Source: Catenibacillus scindens (GTDB taxonomy: Bacteria; Bacillota; Clostridia; Lachnospirales; Lachnospiraceae). Taken from it: a stretch of 64,000 bases of DNA. A model generated the notes under the pieces. That model saw nothing but the letters and a program-made list of their open reading frames with translations, did no database searches and was not told the origin of the DNA. Location: positions 90,123-154,122 of the forward strand of contig NZ_JACHFW010000008.1 of the NCBI RefSeq assembly GCF_014202115.1, given 5' to 3'. A program made the position numbers and the translations under genes. Shown piece after piece: positions 51,561 through 62,600 of this stretch. Each line of letters starts with the position of its first letter. Positions within the stretch are counted from its first letter, which is position 1.

Positions 51561-53483
51561 TTAATAAATTCCAAAAAACAGCCTAATGACAGATATGACA
51601 AAGACAACTCCGCAGACGACAAAGATGGTAACAAAGATATATCCTCTGCCTGTGAAGAGATCAAATTCCTCCAGGTCAAAGCTCCGCTTTTTAATACACC
51701 GCATAATAGCGGCAAGATTCAGAAGAATGACAATGGCCATGCCGGCCAGGGAAATAATAGCCAGAACTCTCTGTAAAATACCTATCACATTGGCTTTCTG
51801 AGCGTAGGTGCTGACTTCGATCACCTTATTATGGGTAATACAAGTCAAAACATTGCCATCTTCAAGAACATTTTCATAGTTATTATTTTCCACAAAATGT
51901 CCGCCAAAGCTTCTCGGATACTGGAAACGGTAATAAAGACCTTTGGTGGACTGGGAGCCTCCGAGAAATAGAGTCAGGTCGATCTTATCCGTATATTGAT
52001 AGGTGATCTGGTTCAGCCGGTTTTCATCGGACTGGCCGCCGGACAGGGAAGAATTGCCAGACTGAGCATTGCCGTCTAAAAAGGCGCAAGTCAATTCAGA
52101 GAGTGCCTGGGCACTGTCCGCGCCCATAGTCACAGTGTAAATTGTATTGCTTCCCGATTGAGATGTCTCACAGCTCATGCCTTCCAGGAGCTGCTCGTTG
52201 ATCCTTGTCTCAAAGCGCTCGCCGATAATACTATTCTGCTCAGAGGTGAGTGTAAAACGAATATTGCGGACAAAGTCCTTTTCATTATTCATCACCGTGT
52301 CTACTTCCACCCGGTCAATATCCACACTGTAGCCCAGATAAAGGGTGATCTCATCGGAGGGGGCTACAGTAATATATGTGCTGCAGTACTCATCAGTATT
52401 TTCAAAAGTACAGCTTCTCAAATATTTATAGGTACTTTCACAATTTTCAAAAGAATGCTCAGGCGACGCCTTAAAAATATAGGTCATCACTGTATTTTCA
52501 TCAGAAAAATCCAGAAAATAGGAGCCATCCAAATACTGGGTAATCCGCCGCTGTGCCCGGAGGGTATCCTGCTCGTCACTCTCCTCGGTCACTTCAAAAA
52601 CCGTGTTGTCAGAGTGGAGGGCCTGATTCATCTTATTGACATAATCCTCAGCACTCACAGCACTGAACTTGATGGTAAATACGGTCCCTTCCTCTGTCGT
52701 TCTTGTGGAAAATGTTCCATCGTCAGGCACCAGACTGTTCATGATCTGTGTCAGTTCGCTTCCCAGCTTTTCCACAACAGAGGTTCCCGCATAATAATCC
52801 AGCACCGCATCGTAACTTCCGCTGCTGTTTAATGTTGTCTCCACTGTAATTGTGTTAAAGGCATTGGAATCCATGCGGGAGACGCTGATACAGTTTTGAG
52901 CCGGGATTTCCTCCCCGTCAAAAACCAACGTTGTGGTTCCTGACGTAAAAAGTTCATCGGCGGTCCGCCCCTCCAGATTGGAGTTATCCTCAAGCATAGC
53001 GTCCGTCAGCCAGAAAAACAGTTCTGTGGATGTGAAATTTTCTTCAATAATAAAGCCCTTTTTCAGAAGGCTGTCCGAATATTCAAAATATACGGAGGGC
53101 ATATTATCCGCGTCGTAGCTAGCGCTTCCTGAAAAAATAGCCCGAATTTTACTGTAATACTCATTGTAGGAGGTAAAAGGAATACTTAATGTGATCTCCA
53201 CGTCACCGCCATCCAGCATCTGAGCCTGGGCATTCATATCCGTAGGCGCGTTGTCCGTTAAAAGCTGGTTCAGTCCCTCCAGATCACCGCCAAAGAGGAG
53301 ATCAAATTCCCTGGCAGACAGTACCGCCTTCATAGTACGCTCTCCGGAAAAACTGGTGTCCACAGTCAAAGTAGTGTCCACAGACACCGGCTGCACGGAA
53401 CCACAGCCCCACAGGCCGCCCGCAAACAGAAGCAGCCCGGTAAACGTAAGCAGTATAAGCAGATTTCTTTTTATCTTTTTCAT
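51561..53483 (-). CDS. Large surface lipoprotein with C-terminal membrane segments, unknown function
   Basis: 640 residues. The signal peptide (KRNLLILLTFTGLLLFAGG) ends in the lipobox LWGC, so Cys27 is probably lipidated. A long Ser/Thr/Asp/Glu-rich extracellular region (about 30-560) follows, with many beta-strand-like segments. Two membrane segments lie near the C-terminus (about 563-585 and 615-637), separated by a short cytoplasmic loop. Having a lipoprotein signal plus C-terminal membrane anchors is unusual. No enzymatic motif was seen. It follows cinA on the same strand with a 20-nt gap, so it may be in the rimO-pgsA-cinA transcript. Confidence 0.75.
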   Translation of the reverse strand: MKKIKRNLLILLTFTGLLLFAGGLWGCGSVQPVSVDTTLTVDTSFSGERTMKAVLSAREFDLLFGGDLEGLNQLLTDNAPTDMNAQAQMLDGGDVEITLSIPFTSYNEYYSKIRAIFSGSASYDADNMPSVYFEYSDSLLKKGFIIEENFTSTELFFWLTDAMLEDNSNLEGRTADELFTSGTTTLVFDGEEIPAQNCISVSRMDSNAFNTITVETTLNSSGSYDAVLDYYAGTSVVEKLGSELTQIMNSLVPDDGTFSTRTTEEGTVFTIKFSAVSAEDYVNKMNQALHSDNTVFEVTEESDEQDTLRAQRRITQYLDGSYFLDFSDENTVMTYIFKASPEHSFENCESTYKYLRSCTFENTDEYCSTYITVAPSDEITLYLGYSVDIDRVEVDTVMNNEKDFVRNIRFTLTSEQNSIIGERFETRINEQLLEGMSCETSQSGSNTIYTVTMGADSAQALSELTCAFLDGNAQSGNSSLSGGQSDENRLNQITYQYTDKIDLTLFLGGSQSTKGLYYRFQYPRSFGGHFVENNNYENVLEDGNVLTCITHNKVIEVSTYAQKANVIGILQRVLAIISLAGMAIVILLNLAAIMRCIKKRSFDLEEFDLFTGRGYIFVTIFVVCGVVFVISVIRLFFGIY

Positions 53484-53503
53484 AATGTCACTACACCACT
53501 TTT

Positions 53504-54754
53504 CTATTTGCCGTATTTCATTACACAGCGGCGTCCGAAATCAATGGCACGGGCGACAGTCCCTTCCCTGACTTTCTGGCGGTTGCCGCTGAAGTGACAT
53601 TCGATCACTTCGGTGTGGCCTTTCACATAGCATCCAATATAAACAAGTCCTACCGGCTTCTCGGACGTGCCTCCGCCCGGACCTGCAATGCCGGTCACAG
53701 ACAAAGCCACCTGGGATTTAGCCGCCCTCGCTGCTCCCTTAGCCATCTCTCTGGCCGTCTGAGGGCTGACAGCCCCATATTTTCTCAACGTTGAATTTTT
53801 CACCCCAAGAAGGTCTTGCTTGGCCTCATTGGCATAGGTAACAAAACACCGGTTAATCACATCCGAGGCGCCGGCCACGTTAATAAGACGCCCGGACAGA
53901 AGACCACCGGAACAGCTCTCCGCTGTAGTCACCGTCAGGCCGTATTTTTCCAGCAGGGAGATAAACTTGTCTTCAAGCGTCACCTCATTGCGGGTTGTAT
54001 ATATACTTTTTCCAAACCGCTTTTTCAGTTCACGGATCACCGGGCGGATCAGCTTTTTGGCCTCCTTTTTTGTAGCCGCTCTGGCAGTCACACGCAAGTG
54101 GACCTCCCCGATCTTGGCGTAAGGAGCTATGGTTGGATTCGTCTGGTTTTCAAGAAGATCCTGGATCTGGTCTGCCACATAACTCTCGCCCATGCCACCA
54201 ATCTTTACCGTCCTGGAATAAATGATCTGGGATGTGAGCTTTTCAAGGAATGGCCGAATGGCCTCCTCAAACATGGGATACAGTTCTCCCGGAGGTCCGG
54301 GCAGCAGGATCACCTGTTTTTCCCCGGCCGTAGTCACAATAAGCCCCGGCGCCGTACCGTTGTGATTGTCCACTACCTGGCATCCCTCAATAATCATGGC
54401 CTGCTTCCAGTTGTTATCTGTAGGGGGCCTGTGAATACCCTTTTTAAAATAATCTTCAATGCGCTGCCGGCTATGGGGATCTTCCACCAAAGGCAGCCCT
54501 AAAACCTTTGCCACAGTCTCCTTTGTGAGATCATCCTCTGTGGGTCCGAGACCTCCCGTCAAAATCACCACATCGCTGCGGGACAGTGCCGTGGCAACAG
54601 CCTCCTCAAGACGGCCAGGATTGTCTCCCACCGTGACCTGGGTATAGCAAGACAGCCCCAGGGCGGCGCACTCTTCCGCCAGATAGCGGGCATTGGTATT
54701 GGTAATATTTCCAAGTAAAATTTCAGTTCCCACGGAGATCAGTTCCGCAACCAT
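53504..54754 (-). CDS. cinA: CinA: nicotinamide-nucleotide amidase / MoaB-like fusion
   Basis: 416 residues: N-terminal MoCF/COG1058 domain (GTEILLGNITNTNARYLAEE, VILTGGLGPTEDDLTKE) and C-terminal CinA deamidase domain (AESCSGGLLSGRLINVAG, SVTGIAGPGGGT). The family recycles NMN and hydrolyses ADP-ribose pyridine derivatives. The start overlaps the pgsA stop as TAATG. cinA is often followed by recA; here a lipoprotein gene follows instead. Confidence 0.95.
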   Translation of the reverse strand: MVAELISVGTEILLGNITNTNARYLAEECAALGLSCYTQVTVGDNPGRLEEAVATALSRSDVVILTGGLGPTEDDLTKETVAKVLGLPLVEDPHSRQRIEDYFKKGIHRPPTDNNWKQAMIIEGCQVVDNHNGTAPGLIVTTAGEKQVILLPGPPGELYPMFEEAIRPFLEKLTSQIIYSRTVKIGGMGESYVADQIQDLLENQTNPTIAPYAKIGEVHLRVTARAATKKEAKKLIRPVIRELKKRFGKSIYTTRNEVTLEDKFISLLEKYGLTVTTAESCSGGLLSGRLINVAGASDVINRCFVTYANEAKQDLLGVKNSTLRKYGAVSPQTAREMAKGAARAAKSQVALSVTGIAGPGGGTSEKPVGLVYIGCYVKGHTEVIECHFSGNRQKVREGTVARAIDFGRRCVMKYGK

Positions 54755-55305
54755 TAGATTTTTCCTCCATCCAGCAAGATATTTTTGTTTTTAACCAGGT
54801 AATCAATTAAGGAAACAACGGTAAGGATCAGGGAAGCATAAATCAGCACCTGTTCAATCCAAAACACAATGGTTCCTCCAAAATTGGGCATCATAAAAAT
54901 AATGGTGACCATCTGAACCGTCGTCTTTATTTTGCCCCAGTAACTGGCGGCGATAACCACGCCGGACTCAGCGGCAACCAGACGGAAACCGCTGATAATA
55001 AACTCTCTGGCAATAATGATCAGCACAACCCATGAGGGGATACGGCCAAGATCCACATAGCACACAAGGGCAGATACTACAAGAAGCTTATCTGCCAGAG
55101 GATCCATAAACTTTCCGAAATTCGTCACAAGGTTATATTTTCTGGCGATCTTTCCATCTAACATATCGGTCAGACTGGCGATGACAAAGATGGCCAAAGC
55201 GACATACACAGACCATGGGCCGATAGCATCGGCAGCCAGCAAAAATACTACAAAAAACGGGATTAATATAACTCTCAAAATTGTCAGTTTATTTGGCAGA
55301 TTCAT
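54754..55305 (-). CDS. pgsA: CDP-diacylglycerol--glycerol-3-phosphate 3-phosphatidyltransferase
   Basis: 183 residues with several membrane helices and the full CDP-alcohol phosphotransferase motif D-x2-D-G-x2-A-R-x8-G-x3-D-x3-D (LTDMLDGKIARKYN, then NFGKFMDPLADKLL, about 45-72). Commits CDP-DAG to phosphatidylglycerol synthesis in the membrane. Its start overlaps the rimO end by 17 nt and its stop overlaps the cinA start. Confidence 0.95.
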   Translation of the reverse strand: MNLPNKLTILRVILIPFFVVFLLAADAIGPWSVYVALAIFVIASLTDMLDGKIARKYNLVTNFGKFMDPLADKLLVVSALVCYVDLGRIPSWVVLIIIAREFIISGFRLVAAESGVVIAASYWGKIKTTVQMVTIIFMMPNFGGTIVFWIEQVLIYASLILTVVSLIDYLVKNKNILLDGGKI

Positions 55306-56626
55306 AAATCACTTCTCCTATCAGATCATATTCATGGGACGCAGTCACCCGGACCGTCACAAAACTTCCGGACAACAGTTCTTCCCGGGCAGAGATAAAT
55401 ATATAGCCGTCCACATCCGGCGCGTCTTTATAGGTACGCCCTATGTACACACCCTCCTCAGGAAGTTTACCTTCTACAAGGACGTCAAGAGTTCTTCCCA
55501 CCATGGCAGCGGATATATCAAATGCAATGTTCTGCTGAAGAGACATCAGTTCATCCTGACGGCGCAGCTTTTCTTCCTCCGGAATCTGATCCGGCATAGT
55601 AGCGGCTGCGGTTCCCTCCTCCGGGGAGTAAGTAAATACTCCAAGCCGGTCAAACCCCATCCTCTCAACAAAATCCATCAACTCTTCGTGCTGCTGCTGT
55701 GTCTCTCCGGGGAAACCTGTAATCAGGGTTGTGCGCAGGGCAATATCCGGAATATTTTCCCGGAGTTTCTGGATCACATTCTCCAGATCTTTCCTGGTAG
55801 TGCGCCGCCCCATACGCTTTAAGATCTCGTCATTGGCATGCTGTATAGGCAGATCCAGATAGTGACAGACTTTTTCTTCCTCCCGGATTACCTGGATCAG
55901 CTCATCGGTAATTTCTTCCGGATAGCAGTAGAGAATCCTTATCCAACGAATACCGTCAATCTGGCAAAGCCTGCGCAAAAGCTCTGGGAAAACTTTTGCA
56001 CCATAAAGATCTTTCCCATACATGGTCGTCTCCTGGGCCACAATGTTCAATTCCTTTATCCCGGCCCGGGCCAGATCCTTGGCCTGTTTTAAAACTTCTT
56101 CCATGGGATAGCTGCGGTACTCCCCGCGGATTTTAGGGATAATACAGTAGGAACAGTGCTTGTCGCAGCCCTCCGCGATCTTTAAATAGCTGCTGTATCC
56201 TCCGGTGGTGATCACCCGCCGTACATCCGGTGCCGGCAGCTCTCCCAGACTATGAATATCCAGCAACCGCTGTCCCTGGAGAACTTTGTCGATGACCTGG
56301 CAGATATCGCCATACCCTGTGGTCCCCACAACGGCGTCCACCTCCGTGATCTCGTCCAATATCTCCTGCTGATAGCGTTGGGCCAGGCATCCGGCAGCTA
56401 TAAGCACTTTAACCTGCCCCGACTTTTTATATTCAGCCATCTCCAAAAGAGTATCCACACTCTCCTGCTTCGCGTCATGGATGAAACTGCATGTATTGAC
56501 CACAATAATGTCGGCTTTTGTCTCGTCATTCGTCAATGTATAGCCCTGCTTTGTCAGCAGGCCAAGCATCACTTCCGAATCCACCAGATTTTTGTCGCAT
56601 CCAAGAGATACAAAATATATATTCAT
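55289..56626 (-). CDS. rimO: Ribosomal protein S12 methylthiotransferase RimO
   Basis: 445 residues. N-terminal MTTase domain with three Fe-S cysteines (LGCDKNLVDSE, NTCSFI, AGCLAQRY), radical-SAM C-x3-C-x2-C in CDKHCSYCIIPKIRG, and a C-terminal TRAM domain. Methylthiolates an aspartate of ribosomal protein S12. First gene of rimO-pgsA-cinA. Start follows AAGGAG. Confidence 0.96.
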   Translation of the reverse strand: MNIYFVSLGCDKNLVDSEVMLGLLTKQGYTLTNDETKADIIVVNTCSFIHDAKQESVDTLLEMAEYKKSGQVKVLIAAGCLAQRYQQEILDEITEVDAVVGTTGYGDICQVIDKVLQGQRLLDIHSLGELPAPDVRRVITTGGYSSYLKIAEGCDKHCSYCIIPKIRGEYRSYPMEEVLKQAKDLARAGIKELNIVAQETTMYGKDLYGAKVFPELLRRLCQIDGIRWIRILYCYPEEITDELIQVIREEEKVCHYLDLPIQHANDEILKRMGRRTTRKDLENVIQKLRENIPDIALRTTLITGFPGETQQQHEELMDFVERMGFDRLGVFTYSPEEGTAAATMPDQIPEEEKLRRQDELMSLQQNIAFDISAAMVGRTLDVLVEGKLPEEGVYIGRTYKDAPDVDGYIFISAREELLSGSFVTVRVTASHEYDLIGEVIYESAK

Positions 56627-56651
56627 TGATCCACTCCTTAGCTTTTCTATT

Positions 56652-56800
56652 GTAACAGTTCAGTCCGCCCATACGCGCTGCCCCACGGCTTTCGCCGCTC
56701 CTTTGCTCATAATCCGGCACTCACCTCATCAGGAATAGGGCGGGCTGATCTTTATGCAAGCATAAATCATCCCGCCTATCCCTGATGACTGAACTGTTAC
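56652..56800. repeat. Family A element bounded by perfect 14-bp inverted repeats
   Basis: GTAACAGTTCAGTC (56652-56665) and GACTGAACTGTTAC (56787-56800) are perfect inverted ends of a 149-bp element. Inside, ATCAGGAATAGGGCGGG...TTTATGC and GCATAAATCATCCCGCC...CCTGAT form a long imperfect hairpin around AA. MITE/REP-like architecture without an ORF. Confidence 0.75.
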
Positions 56801-56852
56801 TTTTCATTTTATCAGCTTTTACCGAAAAATAAAAGCCTATTCTATAATATTA

Positions 56853-56954
56853 ATGAGTTGCCCGACAAATGGGCATGAGACGCGGATCGCTCCACAAATT
56901 CACAAATTTACATGCAATCATGAAAATTATGACCTTTTGCTGCTTGTCTCATAT
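56853..56954. repeat. Dispersed structured repeat, family B, copy 3 (inverted, shortened core)
   Basis: Reverse complement starts TATGAGACAAGCAGCAAAAG then GTCAT and ends GAGCGATCCGCGTCTCATGC then CCATTTGTCGGGCAACTCAT. The ends match copy 1; the interior is shorter, AT-rich and unrelated. Confidence 0.75.
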
Positions 56955-56963
56955 AATGCCGAA

Positions 56964-56997
56964 GGCCCCCGAAAAACCAAAAGGTCCTCCGGAGGCC
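56964..56997 (-). terminator. Terminator-like hairpin after folD
   Basis: GGCCTCCG and CGGGGGCC pair on the minus strand (one U-G) around an 18-nt loop; no clear T-tract. Confidence 0.4.
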
Positions 56998-57004
56998 GTT
57001 ATCA

Positions 57005-57868
57005 TCAGGAATTAGAACGTTTTTCTTCTTTTCTTCTGGCAGACTCAACACAGTTGGACATTAGCATGGCAATGGTCATAGGGCCTACGCCACCAGGTAC
57101 AGGGGTGATCATGGACGCCACAGGTTCCACCTGTGCAAAATCCACATCGCCGCAAAGTTTATTTTCCGCGTTTCTGTGAATACCTACGTCAATGACAACC
57201 GCGCCCTCTTTCACATAATCTTTTGTAAAGAATTTCGGTTTGCCGATGGCACACACAAGGATATCGGCCCGGCGGCAAATCTCTTTAAGATTTTTTGTTC
57301 TGGAATGGCATATGGTCACTGTGCCGTTTTCACGAAGCAGCAGGAGGGACATGGGTTTGCCCACAATATTGCTGCGGCCTACTACAACGCACTCCTTACC
57401 TTCAATGTCAACGCCGCTGCGCTTCAAAAGCTGAATAATGCCCGCAGGCGTGCATGAGACAAATCCCGGCTTTCCGATGCACAGAGCGCCCACGCTCCAC
57501 GGATGAAAGCCGTCCACATCTTTTTGTGGGGAGATAGCTTCAATAACCGCGTCCTCCTGGATATGGTCAGGCAGGGGAAGCTGTACGAGGATACCGTCCA
57601 CACTGTCATCCTCATTAAATTCACGAATTTTTTCAAGGAGTTCTTCCTGGGTTGTCTCCTCAGGCAATTCACAGGAAATGGAACGGATACCGATATATTC
57701 ACAGGCTTTTTTCTTATTGCGCACATACACGCAGGAAGCCGGATCCTGTCCCACTAAGATTACGGCGAGACATACCTGGGTGCCCCGCTCTTTCATCTGA
57801 GCCACTTCTTCTTTAAGTTCATCTTTGATCTGCGCTGAGATCTGTTTTCCATCAATGAGTTTTGCCAT
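57005..57868 (-). CDS. folD: Bifunctional methylene-THF dehydrogenase/methenyl-THF cyclohydrolase FolD
   Basis: 287 residues. Interconverts methylene-, methenyl- and 10-formyl-THF. Motifs: YVRNKKKACEYIGI with the catalytic lysine, VQLPLPDHIQ, KDVDGFHP, GRSNIVGKPMSLLL and the C-terminal TPVPGGVGPMTIAML. It follows fhs by 20 nt, so the two supply one-carbon units from formate (and could serve a Wood-Ljungdahl methyl branch). Confidence 0.97.
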   Translation of the reverse strand: MAKLIDGKQISAQIKDELKEEVAQMKERGTQVCLAVILVGQDPASCVYVRNKKKACEYIGIRSISCELPEETTQEELLEKIREFNEDDSVDGILVQLPLPDHIQEDAVIEAISPQKDVDGFHPWSVGALCIGKPGFVSCTPAGIIQLLKRSGVDIEGKECVVVGRSNIVGKPMSLLLLRENGTVTICHSRTKNLKEICRRADILVCAIGKPKFFTKDYVKEGAVVIDVGIHRNAENKLCGDVDFAQVEPVASMITPVPGGVGPMTIAMLMSNCVESARRKEEKRSNS

Positions 57869-57888
57869 AATTTTTTCCCCCTGTTATT

Positions 57889-59559
57889 TTAAAATAATCC
57901 GGTGATCCTGCCGCTTTCATCCACATCAATGCCTTCTGCCGCCGGTACTTTGGGAAGTCCTGGCATGGTCATGATCGCTCCGGTAATCGCCACCACAAAT
58001 CCGGCGCCGGCGGACACATAAACCTCCCGGATATTGACTGTAAATCCTTCCGGACGGCCAAGAAGGTTAGCGTTGTCAGACAGTGAATACTGAGTTTTTG
58101 CCATACATACCGGCATATTGGAAAATCCCATGCTCTCAATGCGGTCCAAAGCTTTAGCGGCGGCCGGCGAGTAGGTGACTGCCGCGGCGCCGTAAATTTC
58201 TCTGGCTACAGTCTCGATCTTCTCCCGCAGGGACAGATCATCGGGATAAAGAGGCGTGAAATGGCTTTCCTTTGTCTCCAGTGTATCCACAACTTTCCGG
58301 GCAAGTGCTTCGCCGCCTCTGCCGCCGTCCTCCCATACACGGGCAAGGGCGAAGCTGGCGCCTTTTTCCTCACAAAATTTCTGGACAAATTCAAGTTCAG
58401 CCGGCGTATCGCTGACAAAAGCGTTTAATGTGACAATGACCGGCACATGATATTTATGAAGATTTTCAATATGTTTTTCCAGGTTTACAATACCTTTTTT
58501 AAGGGCCTCAACGTTTTCCTGTCCAAGATCCGCCTTGGCCACGCCTCCGTTATACTTCAGCGCACGAACAGTTGCTACAAGAACAACAGCGTCCGGTTTT
58601 AGGCCGGACATGCGGCACTTAATGTCAAAAAACTTTTCTGCGCCAAGATCCGCTCCGAAGCCGGCCTCTGTGACAACAATATCCGCCATTTTCAAAGCCA
58701 TGCGGGTGGCCCGGACACTGTTGCAGCCGTGGGCGATATTGGCAAAAGGACCTCCGTGAACAATGGCCGGGGTATGTTCAAGGGTCTGAATCATATTAGG
58801 CTTAATTGCGTCTTTAAGCAGAGCCGCCATAGCGCCGACGGCCTTTAAATCCGCCGCAGTCACCGGCTCTCCTTTATAGTTGTAAGCGACAATGATTTTG
58901 CCAAGCCGCACTTTAAGATCTTGCATATCTTCCGCAAGACAGAGGATGGCCATGATCTCAGAGGCTACGGAAATAACAAAATGATCTTCCCGGACAACCC
59001 CATCCATCTTGCTGCCAAGGCCCACAACAATATTTCTCAGAGCCCGGTCATTCATATCCACACACCGTTTCCAGACAACCTGCTTTGGATCAATTCCAAG
59101 AGTGTTACCCTGATGGATATGATTGTCGAGCATAGCTGCCAGAAGGTTATTGGCCGATGTTATGGCGTGGAAATCCCCTGTAAAATGGAGATTCAGATCT
59201 TCCATAGGGACAACCTGAGCGTATCCGCCTCCGGCGGCCCCTCCCTTGATCCCAAAACAGGGGCCCAGTGACGGCTCCCTCAGAGCGATTACCGCCTTTT
59301 TACCAATGTAATTCAGCGCCTGTCCAAGACCTACAGTGATGGTTGTCTTCCCCTCGCCGGCAGGAGTTGGATTGATCGCTGTGACAAGAACAAGCTTTCC
59401 GTTAGGGCGGTCCTTGATCCGCTCCCACAGTTCATCGCCAAGCTTTGCCTTGTATTTTCCGTAAAATTCCAGCTCATCCTCATTGATGGACAGTTTGGCC
59501 GCCACATCTTTAATGGGCTCCATTTTCGCCTCCTGGGCAATCTCAATGTCTGTTTTCAT
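57889..59559 (-). CDS. fhs: Formate--tetrahydrofolate ligase
   Basis: 556 residues from [18 protein letters not shown] 59559 follows AAAGGAGGAG. ATP-dependent formylation of THF. P-loop [41 protein letters not shown] and the C-terminal [13 protein letters not shown] are diagnostic. Operon ftsK-fhs-folD; the 109-nt leader behind ftsK shows no THF-riboswitch signature. Confidence 0.97.
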   Translation of the reverse strand: MKTDIEIAQEAKMEPIKDVAAKLSINEDELEFYGKYKAKLGDELWERIKDRPNGKLVLVTAINPTPAGEGKTTITVGLGQALNYIGKKAVIALREPSLGPCFGIKGGAAGGGYAQVVPMEDLNLHFTGDFHAITSANNLLAAMLDNHIHQGNTLGIDPKQVVWKRCVDMNDRALRNIVVGLGSKMDGVVREDHFVISVASEIMAILCLAEDMQDLKVRLGKIIVAYNYKGEPVTAADLKAVGAMAALLKDAIKPNMIQTLEHTPAIVHGGPFANIAHGCNSVRATRMALKMADIVVTEAGFGADLGAEKFFDIKCRMSGLKPDAVVLVATVRALKYNGGVAKADLGQENVEALKKGIVNLEKHIENLHKYHVPVIVTLNAFVSDTPAELEFVQKFCEEKGASFALARVWEDGGRGGEALARKVVDTLETKESHFTPLYPDDLSLREKIETVAREIYGAAAVTYSPAAAKALDRIESMGFSNMPVCMAKTQYSLSDNANLLGRPEGFTVNIREVYVSAGAGFVVAITGAIMTMPGLPKVPAAEGIDVDESGRITGLF

Positions 59560-59668
59560 ACATTCTCCTCCTTTGATCATTAAACATGTTTCATCTAAAT
59601 TCTTAAATATATTCGCAGCAATTGGGCCTGCGCTCTCCGCAAAACCGCTATTTTCCATAGTTGAAACA

Positions 59669-62600
59669 CTACACATACTCTTCCACATATTTTTCAAATT
59701 CTTCCGGGCTCATTAAAACCTTTCTCGGTTTTGTCCCCTCTTCAGGGCCAACCACACCCGCTTCACAAAGCTGGTCCATGATCCGGGCAGCCCGGTTAAA
59801 TCCAATGCGGTATACTCTCTGGAGCATACCAATAGAGGCTTTATCTTTTTCAATGATCATACGTCCCGCTTCCACAAAATATATATCTCTTTCAGGAGCG
59901 CTGCCCTTGGCAGATACAGCCGCGCCGGAACTGATACTATTGACAATGGCCTCACTGTACTGAGGCTGTTCCTGGTCTTTCGTCAGGAAATCCACCACCG
60001 CGTTGACCTCCTCGTCGGAGACAAAGGAGCCCTGCACACGCACCGGTTTCTGGTAGCCTGTGGGATAAAAGAGCATATCGCCCTTTCCCAGAAGTTTCTC
60101 CGCCCCATTCATATCAATAATGGTACGGGAGTCCACGCCGGAGGACACAGAAAAAGCGATCCTGGACGGGATATTGGCTTTGATCAGGCCGGTAATAACA
60201 TTGACAGACGGGCGCTGGGTAGCGATAACAAGATGAATCCCCGCCGCCCGTGCAAGCTGGGCCAGACGGCAGATAGCGTCCTCCACTTCATTGGAGGCAA
60301 CCATCATTAAATCCGCAAGCTCGTCCACGATAATTACAATCTGTGGCAGACGTTTATGATCCTCGCTCTCCCCGGTGGCCTCGATCTTGGCATTATAGCT
60401 CTTCATATCCCGCACGTTGAGCTGGGCAAATTTAGCGTAGCGCTTTTCCATCTCCGCCACAGCCCAGTTTAAAGCGCCCGCCGCTTTTTTCGGATCTGTC
60501 ACCACGGGAATGAGCAGATGGGGAATGCCGTTGTAAACGCTTAACTCTACCACTTTCGGGTCAATCATGATCATCCGCACATCTTCCGGCTTAGCTTTAT
60601 AAATAATACTCATGATCAGCGTATTGATACAAACCGATTTACCGGAACCTGTGGCGCCGGCGATGAGCAGATGAGGCATTTTCGCAATATCTGCAATGAT
60701 CACCTGGCCGCCGATATCCCGCCCCACAGCAAAGGCGATAAGGGATTTACTTGTCTTAAACTCCTGGCTTTCCAGGAGGTCCCGAAGCATAACTGTGGAT
60801 GTCTCTTTATTTGGAACCTCGATGCCCACCGCCGCCTTTCCGGGGATAGGGGCCTCGATGCGGATATCCGCCACAGCCAGGTTCAGCTTAATATCGTCGG
60901 TCAGAGACAGAATTCTGCTGACTTTAACCCCCTGCTCCGGCGACAGCTCATAGCGGGTTACTGACGGTCCGCAGCTGACATTGGTCACATGAACTTTAAC
61001 CCCAAAGCTGTCCAATGTCTCCTGTAGCTTCCTGGCTGTATCTTTCAGATACTTATCAGAATCCGCCGCACCGCTCAATGGTTTGCCCCGTTTAAGGAGA
61101 TCCATGGGCGGAAAGACATATTCTTTCACCTGGGGCATGATCTGATCGTCAGTAACCGGCTCCGGAGCGTTATCTGCCTTAGGTGACCGTGAAGCCGCCA
61201 TTTTTACAGTTTCCGTCGGGGACAAATCCGCCTGTCCGGGAACATACTCTCCCAGATTGGTGTATTTTTCCTCCACTGTACGCTGACGGATCTCATCGCT
61301 TCCCCGGTCTCCATTCCCGACATTTTCTTTACTGTTCTTCTTTGTCTCTTCCCACGGAAGGTCGATGTCCACCGCTTCGTCCATCCCACTGGCAGTCTCT
61401 TCACTAAGCAGCCCTGCCTTAGAAAGATCCGGCAGAGGCAGTGTTGTCCCAAAGGGGTCTGTGAGGGCGCTGGTCGGTTTCACCATAAAATCAGGGATTT
61501 CTATCATGGAGTCTTTTCTTGATTTTTTGCCGTCATTCTTGACACCGTCGCCTTGAACCAGCTCATCAGGTTCCAGGTATACCGGATCTGGAGTAAAATC
61601 AAAATTCTTTTCCAGATCCCCGCCGCTTTCTTTGGCTGAAGTAATATCTTCCATACGGGTAATGGTCAAATCCGGAAAATCCAGTTCTTTTTCTGATGCA
61701 AAATCTTTAGAATCCGCCTTTTTTTTCAGAGACGTGTCCGCAGGTTCCCCGGCGTGACTGTCCCCTTTAATATCAAAGCTAATAGGAGCGATCTTCTCAC
61801 CGTAATCCCCTTCCGGCTGGATCATTTCTTCATGATTTTTCTTCTTTCGGGATCTGAAAATCCGGATCTTACCTTCCGAAGCTTTCTTGGTATCTTCTTC
61901 ATCTTCGTAGTCTTCGTCAAAATCTTCATAATCTTCCGGTTCCTCCTGATCCGAAGCAGCATCTGCCATGCGCTCAAGGCGGGCCTGCTCTTCTTCCTGA
62001 CGCCGCTCTTCCCTGGCCTGGGCCAAAAGCGCCTGACGGCGGCGATAGCTGGCCGCAGCAGACGACAGTCCCTGGGATATTTTCCGGAACAAGGTGACAA
62101 AGACAGATTTCCCGGCAAATAAAACAAGGGCCACGGCAAAAATGGCAATAATGATCAGGTAGGATCCCGCCACGCCGAAAAATGGCGTCAGAAGCCGGCA
62201 CACAAGTCCACCCACAATTCCCCCGCCATTTTTATAGACAGCGCAGTCCTCATAAAAATCTAAAACGGAGAGATATGTATCTCCCGGATCCGTGATCATC
62301 TGGGCAAAAGCCGCAACGGCAACAAACAGCACAATGCCGGACAATATTTTTACTGCGGCCACCCTGTTGTGACGGTTGGAAATATAGAATGCGGTGCCAA
62401 AGAAAATCATATAGGGGACCAGGTAGGCGATCCATCCTACAACGCCAAACATAAAATGAGAAATATGGCGTCCTGCACTCCCGCACAGATCGTATATACT
62501 TAACAGTAATAAAATGGAAACCGCCAGGGCAATGATCAGTTCCAGCTCGTCATACATACCGCTGCGCCGGCGGTAATCGACAGCGGTATTTTTCTTATTG

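Larger units (their letters stand above)
56627..57004. other. Repeat-filled gap upstream of rimO
   Basis: 378 nt without a gene; occupied by a family A element (56652-56800), a family B copy (56853-56954) and a folD terminator-like hairpin. Confidence 0.65.

Noticed and set aside
51473..51586. Short plus-strand frame with several cysteines (possible zinc ribbon)
   Set aside because: Cys spacing is irregular, there is no ribosome site, and it overlaps the lipoprotein gene end.
59560..59668. Possible THF riboswitch upstream of fhs
   Set aside because: The 109-nt gap lacks the conserved THF riboswitch blocks and is probably an internal operon spacer.
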